A stretch of 36,218 bases of DNA from Candidatus Omnitrophota bacterium (GTDB taxonomy: Bacteria; Omnitrophota; Gorgyraeia; 1-14-0-20-64-10): positions 276,873-313,090 of the forward strand of contig JAHFFE010000001.1 in NCBI GenBank assembly GCA_023248155.1, read 5' to 3'. Positions 8,049 through 16,411 of this stretch are shown here, piece by piece. The translations under genes and the position numbers were made by a program. Every line of letters starts with the position of its first letter. Positions within the stretch are counted from its first letter, which is position 1. The notes beneath the pieces were generated by a model. The model saw only the letters and a program-made list of their open reading frames with translations. It searched no databases and was not told the origin of the DNA.

Positions 8049-9269
8049 ATGAAAACACCGCGCAGTCTCTGGCACAAACTGTTCCTGATCTCTTCCTTCG
8101 GCATCGGGCTGGGGGTAGGTGTTCTTTTGTATCAGGAAGTTTGTCCGGAATGGATTTGGACCCAGATTTCCTACAACCGGCGGCTGGCCGAGGTTACCGG
8201 CGATAAGTCCAAAGCCTTTATGATGCCGCAGGTCAAGCAGATCTATCTGCCGCAGATGATGAAAACCGACCGCTGCATTACCTGCCATGCCGGCATCGAC
8301 AACGCGAAAATGGCCGGACAGCCGCAGCCGTTTGGGAGCCATCCTGATCTGGGGATTCCCGGTTTTCTCGAGAAACATCCGTTCACTGAAATGGGCTGCA
8401 CGATTTGCCATTACGGGCAGGGATCGGCTACCACGAAGAAACACGCGCACGGCCCCGTTCATCATTGGGAGCAGCCGCTGCTGCCGAGCACTATGATCGC
8501 CGGCACCTGCGCCACCTGCCATCAAAATACCAACGGATTGAAGGGCGCCGAAAAAATCGCCGAAGCGCGCAAGCTGTTCGAAGAAAAGGGCTGCATCGGC
8601 TGCCATAATGTGCACGGCAAAGGAATGCTGGTCGGTCCGGAGTTGGCCGAAACATTCGGCAAGTCGACGGCGCAGTTCGATTTCAGGTTTATCCACGGCG
8701 GGTTGGGCGAGCGTGAAGATGAAACGGTTCATCAGTGGGTGGAAGAACATTTCCGAGATCCGCAGAAAGTGGTGCCCGGCTATAAAGCGCTTGGAATTCC
8801 TGAAACGCCGATGCCCAATTACGGCCTTAGTGAAGAGCAGATTCAGATGCTGACGGCGCTGGTCCTCAATTTCTATTCCGAAGAAGAAAAAGACGAACAG
8901 CCGATCCCTGCCAAATTTAAAGTAGGAACTCCTCCGGCGGAAGAGCATCCGGTCTACGCTTCCACGGTAGAAGAGGGCGCGGCGCTGTTCCAAAAATTCG
9001 GCTGTGTGGCCTGCCATGGTCCGCAAGGGCGCGGCGGTGTGCGCAACAAGAATATGGATGCCGGCGAAGAAGTTCCGACGCTGGTCTATGTCGGCAGCGG
9101 CTATACCAAGGAACAGATCAAGGATATTATCCGCAACGGCCGCTACCCGGGCCGCTCCGACAAACATGAATTATCGCCGGCAATCTGGATGCCGTCCTGG
9201 AAAGAAAAACTGACCGACGAACAGATCGACGCGCTGGCCGATTATCTGATCAGTCTTCAGCCCTCCTAG
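8049..9269 (+). CDS. Membrane-anchored pentaheme cytochrome c of the bc complex
   Basis: This 406-residue protein has five CXXCH heme c sites: CITCH (76-80), CTICH (117-121), CATCH (154-158), CIGCH (182-186) and CVACH (319-323). A hydrophobic N-terminal helix (about 10-29), without a clear cleavage site, should anchor it so the heme domains face the periplasm. The first three hemes form a compact multiheme module. The last two sit in mono-heme cytochrome c folds, ending with DEQIDALADYLISLQ as in class I cytochromes. It directly follows cytochrome b and precedes the resB/ccsA maturation genes, so it probably replaces cytochrome c1 as electron acceptor. The ATG is placed right after the cytochrome b stop. 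Confidence 0.93.
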   Translation: MKTPRSLWHKLFLISSFGIGLGVGVLLYQEVCPEWIWTQISYNRRLAEVTGDKSKAFMMPQVKQIYLPQMMKTDRCITCHAGIDNAKMAGQPQPFGSHPDLGIPGFLEKHPFTEMGCTICHYGQGSATTKKHAHGPVHHWEQPLLPSTMIAGTCATCHQNTNGLKGAEKIAEARKLFEEKGCIGCHNVHGKGMLVGPELAETFGKSTAQFDFRFIHGGLGEREDETVHQWVEEHFRDPQKVVPGYKALGIPETPMPNYGLSEEQIQMLTALVLNFYSEEEKDEQPIPAKFKVGTPPAEEHPVYASTVEEGAALFQKFGCVACHGPQGRGGVRNKNMDAGEEVPTLVYVGSGYTKEQIKDIIRNGRYPGRSDKHELSPAIWMPSWKEKLTDEQIDALADYLISLQPS

Positions 9270-9273
9270 TTTT

Positions 9274-11001
9274 TTGAATAAAGCATTTCGTTTTTTAGGG
9301 TCCCTCCAAATCGCCGTCCCGGTATTGATCGGCATTGCGACCGTGCTAGCCTTCGGCACTTTTTATGAAGCCAACCATGGAACGGCCGCCGCGCAGCAGG
9401 TGGTTTATCACTCCATCGGTTTCCAGCTTCTGCTGGCTTTTTTGGCCGTCAATCTGGCCGTTGCCGCGTTCACGCGCCGTCCCTGGAAGCGCAGGCATCT
9501 GCCGTTTTTGCTGGCACACCTGGGTATCATCACGCTGTTGACGGGCGCCGTGATCGGCGCGAATTTTGGCATTGAAGGACAGATGGTGATCCCGGAGGGG
9601 CAATCGGTCGACCAGATCCGCACACCGCAGAGTCAGCTGCTGGTGACGGTACCGTCGAAAAATTACCAGCAATCGCTGAACACGCAGTTTCACACGCGCT
9701 CCTCTCCGAAAAAATGGGTTTTGTCCGGTTCCGGCATTGAGGCTGAACTGACGGCCGACCGGTACGCGGCCGATGCCGTCGCGAAAACCGAAGTGACCGA
9801 CAATTCCTCGGCGGTCAACCCGGCCATTCACCTAAAAATCCGCAACGAGATGGCCGAGGACGAAACCTGGCTTTTTTCGCGGCAATGGAACCGCTCCGAG
9901 GCGCGCTGGGGAAAGGCCCGCATACTTTTTCTGGAACCGGTCAGCGATCAGCAGATTGCACCGCTGCTCAATGCCGCTGAGCCCAAGAGTTCAGGTCGCG
10001 GAACGCTCTGGATTGATTTTCCGCAAACCAACATCCAGCGCCAAATCGAAATCCCGGCGAATTTTTCAAAATCAGTTGCCGTCCCCGGAACGCCTTACAC
10101 AATTTTATTTAAAGATTATTTTCCTGATTTTGTTTTAACGAAGAAGGGGCCGTCAACGCGGTCGAATCGTCCCGAAAATCCGGCTGTCGCGCTGACCGTG
10201 AGCGGTCCGGAAGGAACCGATCCGTACCTGTTGTTTGCAAACCATCCGCAGTTTTCCGCATTGCACGACATTCGTCACAAAATTCCGCTCCGCATTTTTT
10301 ATTTGCGCGATGCCGCTGTTTTTTTCCCGCCCGATTCCATCACGCTGATTGCCTATCCGGGTTACCGGCACTGGGCCGTAGTAATGACGGATGAACAGGG
10401 CAAGCGATCGCTGATCGACCCGATGCCGATGAATCGCTGGATCGCGCATCCGTCGCTTGGTTATGAAATTCAGGTGGACCGGTTTTTCGCGCGTGCGCTG
10501 GCCGAAGAAATTTTTGTCAGCAAAAACAACGAACCTCGCAACGAGCGCGTGCGCGTTACGCTGCGATCCGACGGACAGCAGGCCGTCGGGTGGGTTGGTT
10601 CCGGTGCTCCGGCCCAACTGATGCTGAACGGAGAGCCGTGGCAGATCCATTACGGAACCGCCGCGCGCGCGATGCCGTTTTCGGTGAAACTGCTCGATTT
10701 TAGGAAGATCGATTACCCGGGTACTGAGATGGCCGCCGCGTTTGAAAGCGATGTTGAGGTGACCGATGCGCAGACCGGCCGGGTTTTTCCGGTTGCGATT
10801 AGGATGAATATGCCGTTGAAATACCGCGGCTACAGTTTGTTTCAGTCCAGTTTTATTCCGGGAGAACCGGAAACTACGGTGTTGTCGGTTCGTAACGACC
10901 CGGGAACGCCGCTGGTGTATACTGGATTTCTGATCATTTTAAGCGGGGTAATTCTTCTGTTCATGCGGGGAACGGCGATCGGTCGGAGGCTAATGCCATG
11001 A
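9274..11001 (+). CDS. resB: ResB-like cytochrome c biogenesis protein
   Basis: ResB/Ccs1 works with CcsA in system II to deliver heme across the membrane and attach it to CXXCH motifs. The 575-residue product begins with FRFLGSLQIAVPVL and has three N-terminal helices (about 9-27, 46-64, 72-92), including HLGIITLLTGAVIG. A large periplasmic domain follows, then a final helix near the C-terminus (about 548-568), after PLKYRGYSLFQSSF, a segment typical of ResB. The start appears to be TTG at 9274, four bases after the upstream stop; no ATG fits the conserved N-terminus. The stop overlaps the ccsA start. Confidence 0.88.
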   Translation: MNKAFRFLGSLQIAVPVLIGIATVLAFGTFYEANHGTAAAQQVVYHSIGFQLLLAFLAVNLAVAAFTRRPWKRRHLPFLLAHLGIITLLTGAVIGANFGIEGQMVIPEGQSVDQIRTPQSQLLVTVPSKNYQQSLNTQFHTRSSPKKWVLSGSGIEAELTADRYAADAVAKTEVTDNSSAVNPAIHLKIRNEMAEDETWLFSRQWNRSEARWGKARILFLEPVSDQQIAPLLNAAEPKSSGRGTLWIDFPQTNIQRQIEIPANFSKSVAVPGTPYTILFKDYFPDFVLTKKGPSTRSNRPENPAVALTVSGPEGTDPYLLFANHPQFSALHDIRHKIPLRIFYLRDAAVFFPPDSITLIAYPGYRHWAVVMTDEQGKRSLIDPMPMNRWIAHPSLGYEIQVDRFFARALAEEIFVSKNNEPRNERVRVTLRSDGQQAVGWVGSGAPAQLMLNGEPWQIHYGTAARAMPFSVKLLDFRKIDYPGTEMAAAFESDVEVTDAQTGRVFPVAIRMNMPLKYRGYSLFQSSFIPGEPETTVLSVRNDPGTPLVYTGFLIILSGVILLFMRGTAIGRRLMP

Positions 11002-12497
11002 GATTGTGGATTTTATCGGCGGCGGTTCTTGCGGTTGTTTTTACCGTCAGTCCGGCCTGGGCCAAAACGAATTTGGAAGCCGGCGCAGCTGTTGAGACGA
11101 CGCCGGAATCCTTGAATGAACTCCGGCAGATCCCGGTTCAGCAGGGCGGCCGCGTTAAACCGTTCGACAGTTTCGCGCGCGAATCGGTTCAGCGGCTGAC
11201 CGGCGTTGAGCGCGTTGGAAATCAGCCGGCTGTGGTGACGGTTCTCTCGATCATGGCCCATCCCGATTCCTGGCAGGAAAAACCGGTTCTCTCCGTTCCG
11301 TTTGTTCCTCTGCGCGAGATTCTCGGAATGAACCCCAAAGAGACGCATGTTTCATATGCGAACCTGATCGAAACACGCAAATTGATGCGCCAGCTTCCAG
11401 TCATTGTTCAGAAACAACAGCAGGGCGAGAAACTGACGATGCTTGAGAACGAAACGATGGAGTTGTATGACCGTTTTGTTTTGTTTACGGCGCTGACGCA
11501 GGGCAAGCTGTCCGCATCCGATACGGACTCCTGGGATAAACCGTCCGCTAAAATCCAGACGGCTCATTGGCGAATCCGCTGGGAACTTTTGTACAACGAC
11601 TGCGCGCCGTTTAAGATCGCGCGGATTTTTTATCTGCTAACGGCGCTAACATTGCTGGGAGTTGTGTTGGGTGCCAGGTTTAAACCTGGCACTCTTGCGA
11701 AAGCGTTGCTGGCCGGAGCGGTTTTCTTTCACGCTGCCGGGATTGTTTCGCGCGTCGTGCTGGGCGGCCGGCCGCCGGTTTCTAATTTTTACGAAACGAT
11801 GCTCTGGCTGCCGTTCGTGGCCGTTTTCGTCGCTTTGATTTTTGAGCGGATCTATCGCTCGGGACTATTTGCTTTTTCCAGCAGCATTTTGGCCGCGGCG
11901 TTTCTGGTGCTGGCCGATTATATGCCGCTGGACTCGAGCATTTCGCCGGTCGTGGCGGTTCTGCGCAGCAATCTCTGGCTGACGATCCATGTGCTGACCG
12001 TCGTCGGAAGTTACGCGCCGATCGGACTGGCCGCCGTGATGGCGCATCTGTACGGCATCTTGTATTTGCGGTACGGCCCGACGCATCCGCGGTTGGCGGT
12101 TTTAGACCGGTTTATCTACCGTGCGACGCAGGTTGGCGTGGTGATGCTGGCCGCCGGCATTATGCTGGGCGCGGTCTGGGCCAACGCCTCCTGGGGCCGC
12201 TACTGGGGCTGGGATCCGAAAGAGACCTGGGCGTTGATTACGCTGTTGTGGTTCCTGGGTGTTTTTCACGGCAAGTTTGCCGGCTGGCTGAAAGGGGCAT
12301 GGACCGCTGTGGCGACGATCGCCGGTTTTTTTCTGGTGCTGATGACCTATTATGGCGTCAGTTTTTATTTAGTCGGGCTGCACAGCTATGCCGGCGGCAA
12401 CGCCAAGCCGTTTCCTCCGGCGCTGATTGTTTATCTGGCGGCCGAGCTGGCATTCATGGCCGCCGTCGCGTTGCGCGCGACTCGCTTGTCGCGGTGA
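10998..12497 (+). CDS. ccsA: Cytochrome c heme lyase CcsA/ResC with N-terminal periplasmic extension
   Basis: This is the partner of ResB in system II cytochrome c maturation. The 499-residue protein starts with a signal-like helix (about 4-22, ending in SPAWA). A periplasmic region of about 180 residues contains GGRVKPFDSFARE, a segment I associate with fused ResBC-type proteins. The polytopic CcsA domain carries the heme-handling motif WGRYWGWDPKETW from about residue 399, with flanking histidines in TIHVLTVVG, VFHGKFAGW and GLHSYAGG. The start overlaps the resB stop. A perfect 22-bp palindrome (11671-11692) lies in frame in a loop between membrane helices and adds ARFKPGTL. Confidence 0.9.
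   Translation: MRLWILSAAVLAVVFTVSPAWAKTNLEAGAAVETTPESLNELRQIPVQQGGRVKPFDSFARESVQRLTGVERVGNQPAVVTVLSIMAHPDSWQEKPVLSVPFVPLREILGMNPKETHVSYANLIETRKLMRQLPVIVQKQQQGEKLTMLENETMELYDRFVLFTALTQGKLSASDTDSWDKPSAKIQTAHWRIRWELLYNDCAPFKIARIFYLLTALTLLGVVLGARFKPGTLAKALLAGAVFFHAAGIVSRVVLGGRPPVSNFYETMLWLPFVAVFVALIFERIYRSGLFAFSSSILAAAFLVLADYMPLDSSISPVVAVLRSNLWLTIHVLTVVGSYAPIGLAAVMAHLYGILYLRYGPTHPRLAVLDRFIYRATQVGVVMLAAGIMLGAVWANASWGRYWGWDPKETWALITLLWFLGVFHGKFAGWLKGAWTAVATIAGFFLVLMTYYGVSFYLVGLHSYAGGNAKPFPPALIVYLAAELAFMAAVALRATRLSR
11671..11692. repeat. Perfect 22-bp palindrome inside ccsA
   Basis: The arms GTGCCAGGTTT and AAACCTGGCAC meet with no spacer. The sequence is read in frame and encodes part of a short loop between two predicted membrane helices. 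It looks like a small mobile or repetitive palindrome tolerated in a coding region. No second copy is in this window. Confidence 0.7.
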
Positions 12498-12503
12498 TAT
12501 AAT
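12498..12503 (+). promoter_or_regulatory. Possible -10 box before tatA
   Basis: A perfect TATAAT starts on the base after the ccsA stop and lies 30 bases before the tatA ATG. I find no convincing -35 box at 16-18 bases upstream, so this is weak evidence for a separate tat promoter. Confidence 0.3.
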
Positions 12504-12533
12504 GAGTTTCTGTAAAGCGAAGGAGTTCTCTCA

Positions 12534-12695
12534 ATGAATATTGGATGGCCTGAGTTAATCCTGATTTTGTTTATCTGCCTGCTGTTGTTCGGCGCCGGCC
12601 GTTTGCCGGAAATCGCGCGCCAGCTGGGCAAGGCGATCAATGAATTCAAGAAGAGCATTAAAGACAGCGGCGAAGATCCTCCGAAACAATCCTGA
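12534..12695 (+). CDS. tatA: Twin-arginine translocase subunit TatA/E
   Basis: This 53-residue protein is the pore-forming small Tat subunit. It has a short periplasmic N-terminus (MNIGWPEL), one membrane helix (about 6-20), then the hinge FGAGRLPEIARQLGKA, in which FG and the LPE motif are family signatures. An amphipathic helix and a short charged tail (DSGEDPPKQS) follow. A clear ribosome binding site, AAGGAG at 12520-12525, precedes the ATG by eight bases. tatC follows immediately. The nearby Rieske protein is the obvious local Tat client. Confidence 0.93.
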   Translation: MNIGWPELILILFICLLLFGAGRLPEIARQLGKAINEFKKSIKDSGEDPPKQS

Positions 12696-12712
12696 TTTTT
12701 GCTGAACAGCCG

Positions 12713-13441
12713 TTGATTCCCGCCTCTGTTTCCGACCAAAGACGTCCGCTGCTGGAGCATCTTGAAGAAATCCGCCGGCGTTTTCTCCGGATTTTTCTTT
12801 GGGTGGCGCTGGGTACGGTAATCGTTTGGCAGTATGCCCATTCATTACTGGCCTACCTGGTTCGTCCCGTCGGGCAGGTTGTTTTTACCAGTTTAACCGA
12901 ACCGTTTCTGGTTCATTTGGAAGTGGCTTTTTTGGGTGGGATCCTGCTGTCCTCTCCGCTGGTTGCCGGCGAGATCTGGGGGTTTATCCGTCCGGCTGTT
13001 AAAAATCCGCGGGGATCACTCCCGCTGATTATTCTGGTTTTGATGAGCGTGGGCCTGTTTTTGGCGGGGGCCGTTTTCGGCTGGAAAATTCTGGTTCCAT
13101 CGGCACTGCGGATCTTGCTGGCGTTCGGCAGTGATTTTATGACGCCGATGCTGGGCGTGGGGGATTACCTCACCTTTGTCAGCTGGATCGTGATCGGCTG
13201 CGGCGCGATTTTTCAGACCCCGATTCTGATTCTTTTTCTGTCGGGGGCCGGCGTGGTTCGTCCGCAAACGTTGCTGCGCCATTGGCGCGTCGCCGTGGTG
13301 ATCATTTTAATTATTGCCGCGGTGATTACGCCCACGCCGGATATCTTTACGCAGCTGCTTCTGGCCGCTCCACTTTTCGTGTTATACTTTTTTTCTGTGG
13401 GATTATCCCTGATTTTCCAAAAATCCAGAGCCGGTTCTTAA
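12713..13441 (+). CDS. tatC: Sec-independent translocase TatC
   Basis: TatC is the six-helix membrane receptor for twin-arginine signal peptides. The 242-residue protein has the conserved cytoplasmic N-terminus LLEHLEEIRRRFLR. Later come SLTEPFLVHLEVAFLGG, in which the LTEPF segment is conserved, then EIWGFIRPA and GDYLTFVSW. The final helices contain RHWRVAVVIILIIAAVITPTPD (broken here as RHWRVAVVI then ITPTPD), another landmark. The start I accept is TTG at 12713, 17 bases after the tatA stop; no ATG or GTG is placed before the conserved EHLEEIR. Confidence 0.93.
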   Translation: MIPASVSDQRRPLLEHLEEIRRRFLRIFLWVALGTVIVWQYAHSLLAYLVRPVGQVVFTSLTEPFLVHLEVAFLGGILLSSPLVAGEIWGFIRPAVKNPRGSLPLIILVLMSVGLFLAGAVFGWKILVPSALRILLAFGSDFMTPMLGVGDYLTFVSWIVIGCGAIFQTPILILFLSGAGVVRPQTLLRHWRVAVVIILIIAAVITPTPDIFTQLLLAAPLFVLYFFSVGLSLIFQKSRAGS

Positions 13442-13453
13442 TAGGAGTTCCCG

Positions 13454-13903
13454 ATGGCATTTGTCGACCAGATTTCCAAGCAGCTGATGGAAGCGATGAA
13501 AGCGCGCGATGAGTTGAAAGTTTCAACGCTGCGCATGATCAAAGCGGCGCTGGGCGCGCAGGCGATTCAAAAGGGGAAAGATTCTTTGGATGACGCTGAA
13601 TCGGTCGAAGTGCTGGGCAAGATGCTCAAGCAGCGCGAAGAATCGATTGCCGCGTTTGAAAAAGGGAACCGTCCCGACCTGGCCGACAAGGAACGCAAAG
13701 AAGCCGAGATCCTGAAAACCTATTTGCCGGAGCCGCTGTCGGAAGCCGAACTTAAAACAATCGTCGACTCTGCCGTCAAAGAACTGGGTCTCAGCGGCCC
13801 GCAGGCGCTGGGCGCCGTCATGAAAGTGGTGATGCCCAAGGTAGCCGGCCGCGCCGACGGAAAAATGCTGAACCAGCTGGTTCGGCAGGCGCTGGGCGCA
13901 TAA
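13454..13903 (+). CDS. GatB/Yqey domain protein
   Basis: This 149-residue protein matches the stand-alone YqeY family, related to the tail domain of the GatB subunit of tRNA amidotransferase. Conserved points are the start (FVDQISKQLMEAMKARDELK), STLRMIKAAL, the KQREESIAAFEKGNRPDLA region, EAEILKTYLPEPLSEAEL, and the final GALGAVMKVVMPKVAGRADG-like segment. Its exact function is unknown; it may bind tRNA. AGGAG at 13443-13447 gives a good ribosome binding site. It often neighbours translation and nucleotide genes, and here it precedes dcd. Confidence 0.85.
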   Translation: MAFVDQISKQLMEAMKARDELKVSTLRMIKAALGAQAIQKGKDSLDDAESVEVLGKMLKQREESIAAFEKGNRPDLADKERKEAEILKTYLPEPLSEAELKTIVDSAVKELGLSGPQALGAVMKVVMPKVAGRADGKMLNQLVRQALGA

Positions 13904-14089
13904 TTGCCGGCTCCGATGCGCTGCGATACTTGCCAGAAAGAATGTCCGGCAGTTAGCCGCGTGGTGGTCCACCGCGATTACAACCGGCTCTTTTCAAAAC
14001 CGGTGTACAACTGCGCCGAATGTTTTCAAAAAAAAGAACAGACAAAACGGTATAATCAATCAAAAATCCAAACCAACGAGGAGAAGTGA
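13904..14089 (+). CDS. Small zinc-ribbon protein, unknown function
   Basis: This is a 61-residue frame from TTG at 13904, or 57 residues from ATG at 13916. Its five cysteines fall in CDTCQKEC near the N-terminus and CAEC about 26 residues later, a CXXC...CXXC pattern that would bind one zinc. The rest is basic and glutamine/lysine-rich. It begins directly after the YqeY stop and ends five bases before dcd, overlapping the dcd ribosome binding site, which suggests coupling. Neither start has a clear ribosome binding site. I do not recognise the family; the paired CXXC spacing is the reason to accept it as real. Confidence 0.55.
   Translation: MPAPMRCDTCQKECPAVSRVVVHRDYNRLFSKPVYNCAECFQKKEQTKRYNQSKIQTNEEK
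14051..14056 (+). promoter_or_regulatory. Possible -10 box before dcd
   Basis: A perfect TATAAT lies 38 bases before the dcd ATG, inside the end of the small zinc-ribbon gene. The position 17 bases upstream is an A run, not a -35 box. A weak internal promoter for dcd is possible. Confidence 0.3.
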
Positions 14090-14094
14090 GTTCA

Positions 14095-14703
14095 ATGTCC
14101 GTAAAAAGCGCGAAATCATTCAAGGCCATCCCAAGCGTCGGCGGCCGGCTGTTGATCGACCGTGAAATCAAGCAGTACGCGAAAAAATACGGCATGATCG
14201 AGCCGTTTTCGGACAAACTCAATTCCAAGGGAGTGATTTCGTGGGGCCTTTCGTCGATGGGCTATGACATCCGCGTGACCGACGAATTCAAGATCTTCAC
14301 GAATGTGCGCAACAGCTTAGTCGATCCGAAAAAATTCGACCCGGAAGCGTTCGTTGATTTCAGGGGCCACGAATGCATCATCCCGCCGAATTCGTTCGTA
14401 TTGACGCGCACCGTTGAATATTTCCGGATTCCGCGCAATGTGCTGACCGTCACGATGGGCAAATCGACCTACGCGCGCTGCGGGCTGATCGTGAACGTGA
14501 CGCCGTTCGAGCCGGAATGGGAAGGCTACGCGGTCTTGGAAATCTCCAACACCACGCCGCTGCCGGCCAAGGTCTATTCGAACGAAGGGATCGCGCAGGT
14601 GCTCTTTTTCGCCGCCGATGAAGCCTGCTCCGTTTCGTACGGTGACCGCAAAGGAAAATACCAGAAGCAAAAGTCGATCGTTCTTCCGAAAATCCTCAAA
14701 TAA
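14095..14703 (+). CDS. dcd: dCTP deaminase
   Basis: Dcd deaminates dCTP to dUTP for thymidylate synthesis; some relatives also split dUTP. The 202-residue protein has SSMGYDIRV, the nucleotide-binding segment [20 protein letters not shown], and [18 protein letters not shown], where the glutamate of LEIS fits the catalytic residue. [10 protein letters not shown] closes the beta fold. The ATG at 14095 is preferred over the GTG at 14086 because the GAGGAG site at 14078-14083 is 11 bases before the ATG and almost touching the GTG. Whether it is mono- or bifunctional cannot be settled by eye. Confidence 0.92.
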   Translation: MSVKSAKSFKAIPSVGGRLLIDREIKQYAKKYGMIEPFSDKLNSKGVISWGLSSMGYDIRVTDEFKIFTNVRNSLVDPKKFDPEAFVDFRGHECIIPPNSFVLTRTVEYFRIPRNVLTVTMGKSTYARCGLIVNVTPFEPEWEGYAVLEISNTTPLPAKVYSNEGIAQVLFFAADEACSVSYGDRKGKYQKQKSIVLPKILK

Positions 14704-14729
14704 CCGGTTTTCGCTGTTGATCCGTTGGG

Positions 14730-15710
14730 ATGGACGACTTAACCCTTAAAAAAATCACGCCGCCACCCCGACGTTCCGTCGGTGTTGTCTGGCTGGCTCT
14801 GCTGATACTGGCTTCGTTCTGCGCGGGCGGTTTTGTGGCGCACTGGAACCAGGAAGATACGCTGCGCGTCCGCCAGAAACAGGAAGCGTCCAGATCGTCG
14901 CGCAGCCAGAGCGAAAAACGGTGGAACGCGCTTCGCCAATCACTTTCCGCGCGCATCCGCAGCTTTGGCGGCGATGCCGGCGTGGTCATTGAAGACCTGC
15001 AGACCGGTTCGCAGATGCTCTATCACGAAAACCGGTCCTATCCGGCTGCCAGCATCGTCAAAATCCCGATCATGATCGCCTGCTACCAGGCCGCGCAGGA
15101 AGGCCGTCTTAATTTCGATGATCAGATTACGCTGCGTGCATCCGATAAAACACCCGGTTCCGGCCAGCTTGATCAATTGCCGGCTGGCACGGCGGTCTCG
15201 GTGCGGCAATTGATTGATTTGATGATCACGCAGAGCGACAACACCGCCACGAATGTTTTAATCAACCGGCTTGGCATGGAATGGCTGCAGAATTCGTTCC
15301 GGCGGCAGGGGCTGGCCCATACGACGCTGGTCCGGCGGATGATGGATTTTTCAGGCCGAAAGAAGGGGATCGATAACTACACGACGCCTTCCGATATGGC
15401 GCGCGTGCTGCGGCGGATCTATCGTTCCGAAAAAATGTCGAGCCGTGTTTCAGAGGAATGCCTTCAAATGCTGCGCCGGCAGAAAATGCATGACCGGATT
15501 CCGAAAAAATTGCCGGAGGGTGTGGTGGTGGCGCATAAAACCGGGCTCGAGCGCGGTGTTTGCCACGATGCCGGCATTGTTTCCACGCCGAACGGCGATT
15601 ACCTGATCGTGGTGCTTACGAAACATAAAGCCAAGTGGGGCGCCAAACCTTCTAAACGGCTGATTGCCGACCTGGCCCGGCAGGTTTACGATTACGAAAT
15701 GGCCGGCTGA
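14730..15710 (+). CDS. Class A beta-lactamase-fold serine hydrolase, membrane-anchored
   Basis: This 326-residue protein has a cytoplasmic start, one membrane helix (about 17-37), a charged linker and a periplasmic penicillin-binding fold. The three active-site elements are present: SIVK (Ser108, Lys111), SDN (169-171) and KTG (270-272). The omega-loop region before [12 protein letters not shown] lacks the ExxLN motif whose glutamate deacylates beta-lactams in class A enzymes. A peptidoglycan peptidase or penicillin-binding role is therefore more likely than resistance. It starts 26 bases after dcd. Its 3' end overlaps the convergent gpmA gene by 19 bases. Confidence 0.8.
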   Translation: MDDLTLKKITPPPRRSVGVVWLALLILASFCAGGFVAHWNQEDTLRVRQKQEASRSSRSQSEKRWNALRQSLSARIRSFGGDAGVVIEDLQTGSQMLYHENRSYPAASIVKIPIMIACYQAAQEGRLNFDDQITLRASDKTPGSGQLDQLPAGTAVSVRQLIDLMITQSDNTATNVLINRLGMEWLQNSFRRQGLAHTTLVRRMMDFSGRKKGIDNYTTPSDMARVLRRIYRSEKMSSRVSEECLQMLRRQKMHDRIPKKLPEGVVVAHKTGLERGVCHDAGIVSTPNGDYLIVVLTKHKAKWGAKPSKRLIADLARQVYDYEMAG

Positions 15711-16318
15711 AGGACTTCTTTAGACTTGACGGTTCCGTCGGCGTTGATTTCATACCGCAGAGGAACTCCGGTCGCCAGCTCGAGCGCAACCACCTGGTCT
15801 TTCGTCAACTTGTCCAACTGCATCACGATCGATCGCAGCGAATTTCCATGCGCGGCCACGATCACATTCTTTCCGGATTTCAGATCCGGCATAATTTTGG
15901 AGTCAAAATAGGGAAGCGTACGCGCGGCCGTGTCCTTCAGCGATTCACCGCCGGGCGGGGCGACATCGTAGCTGCGCCGCCATAATTTCACCTGTTCTTC
16001 GCCGAACTTCTTTTTCGTCTCATCCTTGTTAAGTCCCTGAAGCTCGCCGTAGTGCCGTTCGTTCAGCGCTTGGTCGCGGGTGATTGGAATTTCGGTTTGC
16101 CCAAGCACCGTTAAAATCTCAGCCAGCGTTTGGTTCGCGCGCTCAAGCACCGAGGTATAAGCCAGATCAAACCGGAGTCCAGCCGTTTTCAGCAGTTGTC
16201 CCGCTTTATGCGCCTCAGCGCGGCCCTGTTCCGTCAGCGGAACATCGACCCAACCGGTAAATCGATTCTCCAGATTCCACTGCGATTGTCCGTGACGAAC
16301 CAACACTAAGGTAGCCAT
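15692..16318 (-). CDS. gpmA: 2,3-bisphosphoglycerate-dependent phosphoglycerate mutase
   Basis: GpmA interconverts 3- and 2-phosphoglycerate in glycolysis and gluconeogenesis. The 208-residue protein has the phosphohistidine motif [10 protein letters not shown] (His9), [28 protein letters not shown], and the second histidine in AAHGNSLR. It is shorter than the 250-residue E. coli enzyme, like the compact forms in many bacteria. The ribosome binding site AAGGAG, seen on + as CTCCTT at 16325-16330, lies six bases from the ATG. It is transcribed away from the MscS-like gene from a promoter sharing its -35 region, and is tail-to-tail with the serine hydrolase. Confidence 0.93.
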   Translation of the reverse strand: MATLVLVRHGQSQWNLENRFTGWVDVPLTEQGRAEAHKAGQLLKTAGLRFDLAYTSVLERANQTLAEILTVLGQTEIPITRDQALNERHYGELQGLNKDETKKKFGEEQVKLWRRSYDVAPPGGESLKDTAARTLPYFDSKIMPDLKSGKNVIVAAHGNSLRSIVMQLDKLTKDQVVALELATGVPLRYEINADGTVKSKEVLQPAIS

Positions 16319-16345
16319 GAAAAACTCCTTTTATTCTATTTTTAC

Positions 16346-16374
16346 ATTGTATGTGAGGCGCCTTACCTTGACAA
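16346..16374 (-). promoter_or_regulatory. Sigma-70-type promoter of gpmA
   Basis: On the minus strand TTGTCA (complement of 16369-16374) is followed by exactly 17 bases and TACAAT (complement of 16346-16351). Transcription would start about 20 bases before the gpmA ATG and include its ribosome binding site. The -35 box overlaps that of the opposite promoter. Confidence 0.65.
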
Positions 16375-16396
16375 TCGAAAATAGACATGCTATCTT
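16368..16396 (+). promoter_or_regulatory. Sigma-70-type promoter of the MscS-like gene
   Basis: A perfect TTGACA (16368-16373), a 17-base spacer and TATCTT (16391-16396) form the best promoter in the window. It gives a leader of about 60 bases. The box overlaps the -35 of the divergent gpmA promoter by five bases. Confidence 0.7.
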
Positions 16397-16411
16397 TTGT
16401 AACTTTGGGGG

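Noticed and set aside
7953-9167. Long minus-strand open frame (404 codons) opposite the pentaheme cytochrome gene
   Set aside because: Mirror of codon bias in a GC-rich gene; five CXXCH motifs on the plus strand prove the real frame.
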